Below, piece after piece: positions 18,184 to 28,738 of a stretch of 64,000 nt of DNA; position 1 is the first letter of the stretch, and every line of letters starts with the position of its first letter. The notes under the pieces are model-generated. The model ran no database searches. It had not been told where the DNA came from and saw nothing but the letters and a program-made list of their open reading frames with translations. Source of the stretch: Glandiceps talaboti (lineage: Eukaryota; Hemichordata; Enteropneusta; Spengelidae). Location: assembly GCF_964340395.1 (NCBI RefSeq), contig NC_135569.1:277501-341500 (forward strand), in the 5' to 3' direction. A program made the position numbers and the translations under genes.

Positions 18184-18331
18184 TTTATTGCCTGGCTATG
18201 AGGGCACTAATAGTCATTTATTACCCCAAGGGCTGTAATGCAGGCTGAAAGCTTAGGGAAATAGTAGCTACATAACAACGTATGGGGTAATATGACGTGT
18301 ACTAGTGTCTGCATAAGGACAGGCAATAAAT
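18184..18331. mobile_element. Foldback (MITE-like) element with ~47-bp inverted arms
   Basis: The left arm starts TTTATTGCCTG and ends ATTACCCCA. The right arm starts TGGGGTAAT and ends CAGGCAATAAA. The arms are imperfect inverted copies around a ~50-base centre with no coding content. The superfamily is not clear. Confidence 0.7.
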
Positions 18332-18660
18332 GTTTTATAACACATCACATTCTCTGACAAGTATTCCTTCCATACTCTAAGTATATCACCAGTAGGACTA
18401 CCATGCTACTGCCACAGGGAAAGTAGATTACAATTAGTGCTCTGTTCTATGCAAATTGAGGTCACTATGGGTTACCAGTCCCTGATACCATGTGACATGA
18501 TATAAGTCAATAACTGATGGCTATATGAAAATGATGTTTTATAACATTACATTGTGCAAGTGTTCATTAACATAATAAACAAAAAATGTGTTAAATAAAC
18601 AGTGATATCTTATGTGTACATAGATATAAACAGTACTTTGAACAAAATGCTTAGTTAAGT

Positions 18661-18692
18661 CCATAGACCCTCCACCAACAGAGGGTCTATGG
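18661..18692. repeat. Short hairpin CATAGACCCTC...GAGGGTCTATG
   Basis: An 11-bp perfect stem with an 8-base loop. A related hairpin (CATAGACCC...GGGTCTATG) occurs at 50466-50491. Confidence 0.7.
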
Positions 18693-19252
18693 TTAAGTTC
18701 TAAATATAAACATACATTAAATAATGATGCCCCTGAGTTCTTGTTTCCTGTGTAAAGTGATGAGCAAAAGGGCTGTCAGTAGAGAGAAAAAAATTCCATT
18801 TCATAGCAGAATATTTCAACAATGACAGTTTCATACAGCCTTGGAAAATATCCAATTATCAAAATAGTTTATAATACATCATTCAACACTGCTTAATAGT
18901 TTGTAAGATTTGCTGTGTTGGGATGCTGCTGACAATATCTGCTAACAATAGCAATAATTGGCCAACCTGGTTAATCACAGTCAACATATTTCTCAATACA
19001 CAGAAAGTAATATTTATGAATAATTAAAAATGTAGTCATAGAAAAGTACATAAGGCATTATACCAGATTTTATTAGTAAAGTGTAGAATATGCCCACCCC
19101 TACCCCTCCAAATGCAAGAATTGTACTATATTTTTGTATATTCCAACAAGCGAAGTCATTAGTCATGGATATTATGCTAAATTCCCATAATAACATTTCA
19201 ATATACACTGGAAAAAAACTTTACTATTGAATAAATTGAAAACATTTAATTC

Positions 19253-19291
<39 letters not shown>

Positions 19292-19826
19292 TTCAAAATC
19301 AAGCACTTTACTAAATTCAGACATACATTTATGCCATGACAAAATTGAAATGTGGATAATGAAAATTGTTGTCTAAAACCCTGCTAAGAATGTGATATTT
19401 TCCCAACGAGTGGGGTTATCCCTATGAATACTGGAATTCTCTTTTGGGTACAGCATTCCATATTGTAGAACTGAGTATCAGCAAGACTTATGGTAGAGTT
19501 CTGTGAACACTACTAACTAGGGTTTCCATACAAGTAGAATGGAACTCCTCAGTATCTTGGCAAGAACCTTGCTTGTGCTATCTACACACACGTTATTAAT
19601 ACATTAACATTTTAAATATGTAATGTATGTACTGAAAAGTTAGCTTTCCATTCTGAATGTTGTATAAGTGGCAAAAATTGACAAGATAATGCAAAACTAT
19701 TAAATAAAGTGTGGTTTCTTGAAAGTATAACAAATGTTATCAAGAATGCTGAAGTTTTAAAATGTTTCAATAAAGGTTAGTTGCATGAATATTTTTGACT
19801 GTTAAACATTATTCTAATTTAATCCA
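18693..19826. other. Gene-free sequence with (GT)n microsatellite
   Basis: No gene seen. A (GT)n run lies at about 19255-19290. Confidence 0.6.
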
Positions 19827-19871
19827 ATGGTTACCATAGAAACATCAAAGAATGACCATTTATGTATCCAA

Positions 19872-20235
19872 CTAATGCAAGTCTTGTACAGACCGCAGTA
19901 CTATATTGTGAAACCCAAAGTTAAAATAAAGTTAGTTGTGTACAGACTACAGTGCTATATTGTGAAACCCAAAGTTAAGGTAAAGTTGAACAAGTTGCAC
20001 GTTAGTATGAGTTATACAGCATGTTGCAGGTTACCGTTCACTGGCCTGTTTGACACACTCATACAGAATTCAATTAGAAACTGTACATGCTACAATGTAA
20101 GATTGTTCACTGGCCTGTTTGACAAAATCACACAGAAACCAAATAGAAACTGTACATGCTACACTGTAAGATTGTTCACTGGCCTGTTTGACAAAATCAT
20201 ACAGAAACCAAATAGAAACCGTACATGTTGTACTG
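19872..20235. repeat. Two short tandem arrays (~57 bp x2 and ~63 bp x3)
   Basis: First, two copies of TATTGTGAAACCCAAAGTTA with flanks near 19880-19985. Then three copies of TTCACTGGCCTGTTTGACA with GAAACTGTACATGCTACA from about 20036. The 137-codon frame across them is repeat-driven and not a gene. Confidence 0.85.
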
Positions 20236-20674
20236 ATTGAATGAATGCAGTTTCTTGCTACAGTGACGTAAACTAATATGCCACCATGCCAACACATGTC
20301 TGCATCTTGTCATAATAATTTTAATTGGTTGGTTTCAAACTATTTCATAAAATACACTATAAATTGCAATGTTGCTATCCTACAGTTAAAGTGTAGAATT
20401 ATAGTTTCTGATTAGTTTCTGTGTGATTGCATCAAATAGGACCAGTAAACACTACTCTGCAATGCACCGTAAGTAATAGTTTTAGTTCTTTTGTGCCATA
20501 GAGTGAACAGACAAATTAATTCAATAATAAATTAAATACAATGTATATAAATCTGGATTGAGCTTCATTCTTTTGTACAACTTTGCATAACTTTGTGTAG
20601 TTTCTTTTTTTTTTGTTTAATTTTCAAAACATTTTGCAAGGACAAAATGTAATTAGACATCAGACTCTGCTGTT
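20236..20674. other. Gene-free sequence
   Basis: No gene or clear structure seen. Confidence 0.5.
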
Positions 20675-20711
20675 CACACACACACACACACACATACATA
20701 CATACATACAT

Positions 20712-20751
<40 letters not shown>

Positions 20752-20771
20752 ACACACACACACACACACTG
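20675..20771. repeat. (CA)n(CATA)n(CA)n compound microsatellite
   Basis: Alternating CA and CATA runs; the open frames on both strands here are artefacts. Confidence 0.95.
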
Positions 20772-20959
20772 CATGTATGTATACATTGTAACATGAATTA
20801 AAAGATTATTCTACAAACATACTTTTTTTGTGTATTCTGAGAGTCAAGTGTGGTTAGAAAATTGAATCAGGATCACTTCAGATAATCAAAAATGGTGCCA
20901 AGATTGAGGCAACTTTAGTAATAATTGTATGTATACAATGCATTGTTTTATATTCCCTT

Positions 20960-21310
20960 GGTGTGAAACCCTTGGAATGTTCCAACAGATTGACTGATGT
21001 GAACCTCTTGAAAGGTTCTTACAGTACTGATTGGCTGACGTGAAGTCCCTGGAATGTTCCTACTGATTGGCTGATGTGCAGCCCTTGAAAGGTTCGTACT
21101 GATTGGCTGATGTTAAGCCTTTGTAAGGTTCCTACTGATTGGCTGATGTGAAGTCCCTGGAATGTTCCTACTGATTGGCTGATGTGCAGCCCTTGGAAGT
21201 TTCGTACTGATTGGCCGATGTTAAGCCTTTGTAAGGTTCCTACAGATTGGCTGATGTGAAGCCCTTGGAAGGTTCGTACTGATTGGCTGAAGTGTAGCCA
21301 TTGGATTGCC
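20960..21310. repeat. ~40-bp minisatellite downstream of PLK4
   Basis: About eight or nine copies of a unit with GATTGGCTGATGTGAAG and CCCTTGGAAGGTTCCTACT, with two alternating variants (GTCCCTGG and CCTTTGTAAGG types), directly 3' of PLK4. Confidence 0.9.
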
Positions 21311-21439
21311 CTAACAGCACTGAAAGGAAAGTATATACATCTGTACTTCCTTACTGCAAGAGATGTCAATTTTTTCATCATCAAAATGATCCTTTCATTA
21401 TTCTAAGTCATATGTTCTGTTGCACTTTGAATGTTCTTA

Positions 21440-24400
21440 TCAATGATATTTTGAACCCTGAGTGACAAACATTTGCACAACATTAGACAGTTTGGCCAGT
21501 TTATCCTTGACAGTATCTGGTATTCTGTCATGCTGGGTATAGTTGAAGACATTGCCTTTTGAATCAACAAATTTCACCCTTGTGTTGTTGTTAACTTGTA
21601 CCATCAGCTGTGAGCCATCATTATATTGCACCCATACTTCTCCTGAGGCCAACTGTGATGCCCAACCAACTTCAGGGACAAACACGCTTTTAACAACATG
21701 GTTGTCCTTTGGAAGACGACCAGGGGATTTCTTTTTGTAGTCTCGTGTATCTACAGTTCTATCAACTGGGTTCATTTCTGTCCGTGTGCTGTATACAGTA
21801 CCGTTGAATGATATCTGACTGGGTGAAATGTGAGGTACAATTACGGTAGGCGATGTGACAATGCGTGGTTCAGGCACATCTGCAACACAGTGTTGTTCTT
21901 GGTCCAATCTCTTGGGTTGTAGTTTCTCATCCTGTTGTTTGTCAGTTGTATTCAGGTCCACCTTTGCTGGTCGTCTGCAGACCACAATTGGGAAAAATGG
22001 ACCTTGTCCTGTTTTTTCTTCCAAAGACTGCATGGTAGCCTCAAGGTCCAGACAAGTTTGGTGACACTGGAACACATGATCTAGCATGAATTTAACCTCA
22101 GATGAGAGGTTACTATCCTCAACTGTCAGGGATTCTAAGGTGTGCGGCGTACCATTTGGCTCTATTACACGAACTCCACTTGCGGACAAATGAACTTTCC
22201 CTCCGTTGTAGAAACAAACTTCAAAGTCAGGTTGTGGCATGTTCTCCATCAACATACATTTAGCATCCTTTGAGTACAGTGTGACTTTGGCCGTTTTAGT
22301 TCTGACAAGCTGGACAAATTTCACAGCATATTGGTACTTTTTCCAATACTTTGAAGGCAGGTTGTCATAACTGAACATCTTTGCAGTACAAGTGGATGGC
22401 GATGGTGGTCCCTCTCCCACTGGAAGTCCTTTCCCTTTGTTGGGATGAAAGATGGTTATATTCAAACCATCCCTTGATATCTTATGAACTTCAACTACTC
22501 GCTCTTCTTCTTCTTTAGACTTCACGAATTCCAAACATACATCGCCTTGATCTAAAATGCTGACAACTGCATTTCTTGTCCTTTGCCTGAACGGTCGTAA
22601 TCTGCTTGCCTTGAGAGGAGAAATCATTAACCTGCCATTGATATCCCTGCTTCCTTTTCCAACTTCACGTTTAGCTGAATTTGCTGGGTAACATTCTTTG
22701 CCTACCTCCCCAGAACGGTGTCTACTACGGCCTGTAGTATAATGTGATCTGGTCTCTTTATTTTGACTTCTTCCTTCTCTTGGAATATTGTCGCTAACTT
22801 GTTCATGATATTCAAACTGATCTCTTTGTTGAATTTCTGCTGTATAGTTTTTTTCACGATCGCAAAATCTTTCACTTCGATCAACTTGTGATAACTGCCT
22901 ACTATCATCAATTTTTTTACAATGATCTGTCACATGTCCTATTGTTGAGGATTCTTGATCATGAACTGAATTCCTGATGGTTTTATCTGAATCACCAGAA
23001 CTGACTTGCGTTGTTGTGGAATAAGCTGTTTCTGTATTGGAGGCTACCAGCCGGTCATTACGACTAGAAGTTGAGATATTTTTGGAGTGTTCTCTCAATA
23101 TATTGCTGGAACTTTTCTGGCTGTGATAATTAATGTGATAATCTTCACCATTGTTTTCCTTTGATTCCGTCTCGTTCCTCCTCTTGTATTTACCACTGAC
23201 GTTACTTGCGGATTGGGAGACAGAATTTACAGAACGGCTACTACGTCTGTGGATCACCGGTTCTTTGTGACTTCTGCTAGTTACATCTGATGAGGATATG
23301 CTCTTATTAATGGTGCGTTGAGGTACAACAGAAGATGCGCAAGACACACCAGATACAGAATTTGCATGGTTTTGGACACGATATTCACTTTTCTCTCCAT
23401 AATAATTACGGGATCTGTAAAAGAAATTGAAGGTATCATCAAAAGTTTGAAAATTCAGCTTTTTAAAAGTTGTTCAAAGACGATAAACCAGGTGCATATG
23501 TAACCTACACTGTATCAGTAATCAGTACATACAAATAACATGTTCACAACAAGCATGTAATTATGTAAATGTTATGCAAATTAGCTACCATGGTTCATAA
23601 TTTAGCCTTGGTAGAACATTTTCTAGTTCCTGCAAACATGCTTCACATATGTATACAGGTAACTTGTCATCTGTACTGTCATTGGCTAGATGATCTGATG
23701 GTGGGCCATAAAGAATTGTGGGAATGTACACATTCAAGGGTCATCTACATACGTCAGTATGACTGATTCAAAATGGCTATTGCTAGGTACATGTAACTAT
23801 GGTCTCACAAGAACTGATAAGTCAAGTGATGACACAGCACTCAGTATTGGGAGAACATTGTGTATTGTTCCAAAATTATCTCCATAGTGCTATTCTAATG
23901 TACATTTAGCATTAAAATGGCCATATGGATGAGGATTGGGTATTTATTTTAACTTTTAATTTATGAAACAATTTAATCATGGCTTTCCACTTTAAAAATT
24001 AATGTAAAATTACATTGACAAAGTCTTTTTGTAACTCAATACTTTGCAAAAAGCTCTGAAGAAAATGTGTAAAATGTTTGTTATTGTACATACAATAACA
24101 AATATTTCACACACTTATTAATCTTTTGCAATTTATTGAGTTACAAACACAGACTTTGTCAATATTCTTTCACATTGATTTTTCAAGTAGGAAAGCATGA
24201 TGAAATTGTTTTTTAATAATCCAAATAAATACCCCTCCTCATCCATATGGCCACTTCTGTAAAACACATTTTAACGAAAAGTTGTCTTCATGGTCAAATA
24301 ATGCCTGAAAAACAAACCCCCAAATTTTTTCTTGAGATCTCATCAGCATTGTCAAGGTTATACAATATTAATGAACTGACACATACAAATGTATCTAGTC

Positions 24401-27300
24401 TGAGACATGTAACAAAGTTGAACAGATACAGTTGGAATTTTGACATCAGTCTGTTGTAGAACACCCTTTATGGCAAGATGTCAGAGAATTTGGATTCAGC
24501 TTTTTTGACTCCATGAGCTGAGAGCCTGTTTACAATGTATTACTATGAACCAAGAGTCCATGACATTTGTTCTTATCTTTTTTATATCTGTCAGCATTCA
24601 AAGGTAATCCTGACATTGTATTGAGGTACAGGACAGTATTTGATACCAGAAATTATTACATATATACCAGAGATTACTTGCATTCAATGCATGCACATAC
24701 AGTACTACAGGTAATGGTATTTGAACTGCAGTGCAATACCAACAAACATTATTGCATACCTGCAAAGGATTTACAAATAAGTGCACCATCACGCCTTACA
24801 CATGAAATCACTGTGTAATTTTATGCAAATTTGCTGTTCCAGATTTAACATATGTAATAATAACAAACCCCATGATGTCTGATTGCCATGTGAGTGTCAG
24901 TGTGGGTACTCTCAAGGTACATGTATTTGCATGAGTGCTTGCAGTGTTTTCTGCACTTTCACTCCTTATGCTTACGGCCGCAGAAAACACTGCAAGCACT
25001 CATGCAAATACCTTGAGAGTACATGTACATGTATGTCACACTTGCATTCATGTATCATGAGGTTCTGTTATAGTATTCCTTAAAAATATATACAATGGCT
25101 ACAACATGATACATGTACATGGATAAAGGTGTGTTTTCTCAGAGTTTGAGTAGATGAATAGGAGACGTACGAAAAAAAAAAAATGTCAGTTAGGATAGCG
25201 GAAGAGTAGTAGCTGTTAGCGTTAGTCTTACACATCTACAGGTAGTATGGGTAGGCTATGAGTGGCAGGATAATGGTGAATTTTCAAGGTATGATTGGTC
25301 ATATTATATGTTGTATGAGGGACATGGTCAAACCAATACTGTTTAGGATCATTTCACAAACTTTATCACTAAGCACTTACCTGTCATTTTTACTGACAAG
25401 TGATATTTGTTGAGTTTTTTGCAGTATATCAGAGGTTTCAGAAATCTGTTGGCTTGTTTCACGTGAGGTTAGTGAGGTAGTTTCATTAGAAGACCTATTA
25501 CTTCTAGAGGTTGCTTGAGTATTGAAAGACGGTCCTCGACCCTTCATCGGCTTAGTGTGTGGTGGTTGACGTGAACTGTTTACACCAGTGGAAACAGTTG
25601 CCATGGTAGCATGACCACTGTCAACAGACATATCCATGGATTTGAACTTGCGTGATGAAGTGTTCCTGGAGGTGTGTTTGTCTTGCTGGTCAAGACGATC
25701 AGACTTGGTCATGAAAGGATGATCAAGAAGCCCAGACAATGATATCCTGTCTGATGGATTCTTCCTCAGCATCTTGGAGATGAGGTCCTTGGCTTCTGGA
25801 GATATATACTTTGGCACTTCATACTGTGCTAACATCACTTTATTTAGAGTACTCCGTACTCCTTCAGTCTCAAAGGGTGGCCTACCCACCAGGAAAGTGT
25901 ACAGCATACAGCCTAGAGACCACACATCAGATTCAAGGCCATGTGCACTTCTGGTTGCAATTTCTGGTGAGATATAGTTAGGTGTTCCACACATAGTGTA
26001 ATGCTTTTCGCTTGGAAGTGACAGTTTTGTTGCCAATCCAAAGTCAGCAATTTTAGGGTTCATATCATTTGTTAGGAGAATATTTGCAAGTGTTAAATCT
26101 CTGTGTAGGATACCATGGGAGTGTAGGTACAGTAATCCAAGAACTATTTGTTTGAGAAAGTGACATGCCTTTTCTTCAGATAAACCCTTGTTGTGAGTTT
26201 TCATGTATCTATTTAATTCTCCATTGTGGCACATATCTAGCACCAAGTACACATAATCAGCATCTTCAAAACAACTGTACAACTCCAGTATAGCAGGGTG
26301 TTTGAGTTGATAGTGAATTTCAACCTCATTACGAACCCTGGATACCATGCCTGTTGCATGCATCATCTTCTTATCAATCATCTTTATAGCAACCTACAGA
26401 AACAGAACATGACATCAAAATTATCACCAATACCAAGATTTCAGAATCCTGCATCAGAAAAAGTGAAATCTGTTCTCAGACCACTATATAGTGATCTGAG
26501 ATCTGTTTAAACACTACATGACTGTGTACACATCTTCCTTACAACTTTGGATATAAACAATTGTACAATTTATATTGTATGATTACAAAGACTTGGTAAT
26601 GGTGTTAATTTGTTTGTTGAATCTTGGAAAGAGTAAACATTCTATTCTCCAACACCAAACAGCCACACATAGTTTATTCTTGATATTTTCATGATTTCAC
26701 ATTGATGGTGATTGCTATCATAATTATGTACACAAATATGACCCTTTTAGTGGTTTGAAAGAATATCTAAGTTTTTTATTGGAACACGTGTAACATTTCA
26801 TCTCAAGTAAATTATAATGACATATGACAAACCTAGATTTGAGGAGTTATAATACATGTTTGTGTTCTCACCCATTTTATACCTGTGATTTTTTTGTTTC
26901 AGTACATGATTTAATAGTCATATTTTCCCTAAAGTTCAGTAACTAGTGTAAGTTAATTTTTACTGCCAGTGCTGCTCCAAACCATGGAAATATATATCCA
27001 TGTTATTGTAACATACTTAATCCTAAAGGGATGCAAAAAATACGTTCGTATTTGAAACTAAAAAGACGGCATAATGAGACATACATGTTGTGGACTGAAC
27101 GTTTATTTTGGTCGCACTATGAAATAAATCTGAAGGAGATTTCGTAGAACACATTATCATTACATTAAAGTACTTACCTCCTGTCCTGTTTTCAGCGAAC
27201 GTCCCCTGTAAACACAGGCAAACCCACCCTTCCCTAAAAGATTAAGAACTTGGTATTCCTCGATGCTGTCACCCATACAGCTTGACATTGCAGCAGCCAT
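21440..27300 (-). CDS. PLK4: Polo-like kinase 4 (three exons, complete, 1036 aa)
   Basis: Centriole-duplication kinase. Exons on the minus strand: 27300-27178, 26393-25381, 23414-21440; junctions are in frame. Glycine loop GKGGFACV (23-30), VAIK with K45, HRDLTLAN (138-145), DFG (158-160) and activation T174 in [23 protein letters not shown] (298-305) matches the beta-TrCP phosphodegron of vertebrate PLK4, implying self-limited stability. The cryptic polo boxes begin near 651 ([18 protein letters not shown]) and include [17 protein letters not shown]; polo box 3 ([20 protein letters not shown]) is near the C-terminus. The entire linker and polo-box part is one exon. Start: ATG 27300 has the better context (GACATGG), while ATG 27288 aligns exactly with the human N-terminus; the difference is four residues. 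A foldback element and a long hairpin lie in the second intron. Confidence 0.97.
23918..24253. mobile_element. Foldback MITE with ~165-bp arms (PLK4 intron 2)
   Basis: Starts TGGCCATATGGATGAGG and ends CCTCATCCATATGGCCA. The two halves are diverged inverted copies nearly throughout (TTTGTAACTCAATA against TATTGAGTTACAAA, GACAAAGTCT against AGACTTTGTC), meeting near 24090. No coding content. Arm divergence suggests an old insertion. Confidence 0.85.
24906..25022. repeat. Long hairpin: 43-bp arms, 25-base loop (PLK4 intron 2)
   Basis: The left arm 24906-24954 and right arm 24980-25022 are exact inverted copies (GCATGAGTGCTTGCAGTG in one arm), apart from a 6-base insertion ACATGT in the left arm. 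The loop is 24955-24979. Either strand would fold into a strong hairpin if transcribed; the PLK4 intron transcribes the minus strand. Confidence 0.93.
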
Positions 27301-28717
27301 GTCTGTACCGCCTATTAAATGTTCAAAGTACTTTCCGTTAAGATCACATCGGTGATTCACCGTCAAAATTAAAATCTGACGAAGTTTACTTCGTTAGAGA
27401 CGCAGCCATCTTGTCTTGACGTGTTTTCGAATTTTGGAGCCGATATTTGTTCGGGTGTAAGAATCGTGAAGCTACACAAAATCAGTAAATATTTATGTCT
27501 GTAGGTCATCCATGGTAACATTGACACTTGTTTTGATAATATCTTCAGAAGTCTGGTAATCCGATTTGAGATAAAAACGTATCCGATTTTAAATAACGTA
27601 TTTCACCGAAACATGTTTTGACATACAAGTCTGCGCGAGTTGAAAATTTGAAAGATCCCGCGATCAACGAGAACGAGACAAGGGATTAATTTAGGTCAAC
27701 ATCCGGGTATCCGCCATTCCTTTTCATTAGCGCAAACTTTACAGAGCGTTGCTCGATAAAAATCAATTACTCCAGAAAATAATGTTACTATGTGGGAAAT
27801 GTCCATACTAAGTACATAGCTTATCATTAAAGAACACAATACCTTTATATGAAACATTAAAGGCGGAATATTTGAGAACTCTTTTGAAATTATTCTGGTA
27901 ATTTATGAAAATACTGGCGAATTTGGTGCTCACAATATTTATCGTAAATAGAGCGCTGAATAGTAAACTTATTTTGAAAACAGGTAAGTGTATTCTTGAT
28001 AATAATGGGTTAAAATTGAGGAAAATAATGTTCATTTATTCATTGAAAACGACGTACTGCTTTCTAATTTTATTTGTGTGTAACCATGCGAATTGGAAAG
28101 AAACACAGTCGCAACAACTCCGAGTAAGTGTAGACGTTGGAACCGAGTTGGTTGTCTGAGAGTTAGCATGGCTGCAGTCGCGTCCTCGGTGCTTGTGTAC
28201 GGAATCCGACTCTGATAATGTCCCTAAACACCGGAGAAGGAGAGGAACATTGTCAGAACCGAGTTCCGACTTATTCCGTCTGCAAGCAGATCTATAGGCA
28301 GCACTAGACTATGTTATTGAGTTCTCTTACTAAGCATACAGTGTGTTTTTTCTAAAACAACTTGCACTTCTGTTGGCTTTACTATGCTATGGATACTTTA
28401 TTAACTTCGGTATTTATTTATTTATTTACTTACGAATATTTATTTTTCGTTTACTTTTTTTTTTAAGGTAACCATAGTAAAGCCAAAAGAACTGTCAAAA
28501 TTGCTTTAGAAAAATGAAACACCATCAGCTTTTCAAATTATTACTTTATTACACATGATACATGGCATCTTGTTATTGTAGGGGGAATTTTTTTTTTTTT
28601 TAAATAAACAAAACAAAAAATGTAAACAAATACAAAGCTCTTTTTTCAAGCCCCTGTGTTGTGACTTATATATCATTACACTGTATTGTCAGAATTTGTA
28701 ATTGATTATTGTTGTCT
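27301..28717. promoter_or_regulatory. Shared upstream interval of PLK4 (-) and TAF10 (+)
   Basis: Head-to-head 5' ends 1.4 kb apart. On the PLK4 side, AAGATGGCTGC at 27412-27402 (minus) resembles a YY1-type initiator motif. The same ATG opens a seven-codon frame (27409-27386) that would be a uORF if transcribed. The TAF10 side contains an inverted repeat at 28344-28516 and T-rich runs. No TATA box stands out. Confidence 0.55.
28344..28516. mobile_element. Imperfect foldback upstream of TAF10
   Basis: The left arm contains TGTTGGCTTTACTATG and the right arm CATAGTAAAGCCAAAAGAAC. The outer arms run to TTTTTCTAAAACAA and TTGCTTTAGAAAAA. Length ~173 bases, AT-rich centre, no coding content. Confidence 0.65.
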
Positions 28718-28738
28718 ATGGATCCAATTGTTGCAGAG

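Noticed and set aside
27301-27366. Upstream extension of the PLK4 first exon
   Set aside because: The frame opens at a TTG codon, not ATG, and has no similarity to PLK4.
28160-28320. Possible small hairpin RNA or extra exon (ATGGCTGCAGTC...)
   Set aside because: Arms pair only loosely and the frame closes after 15 codons; probably 5' flank or UTR of TAF10.
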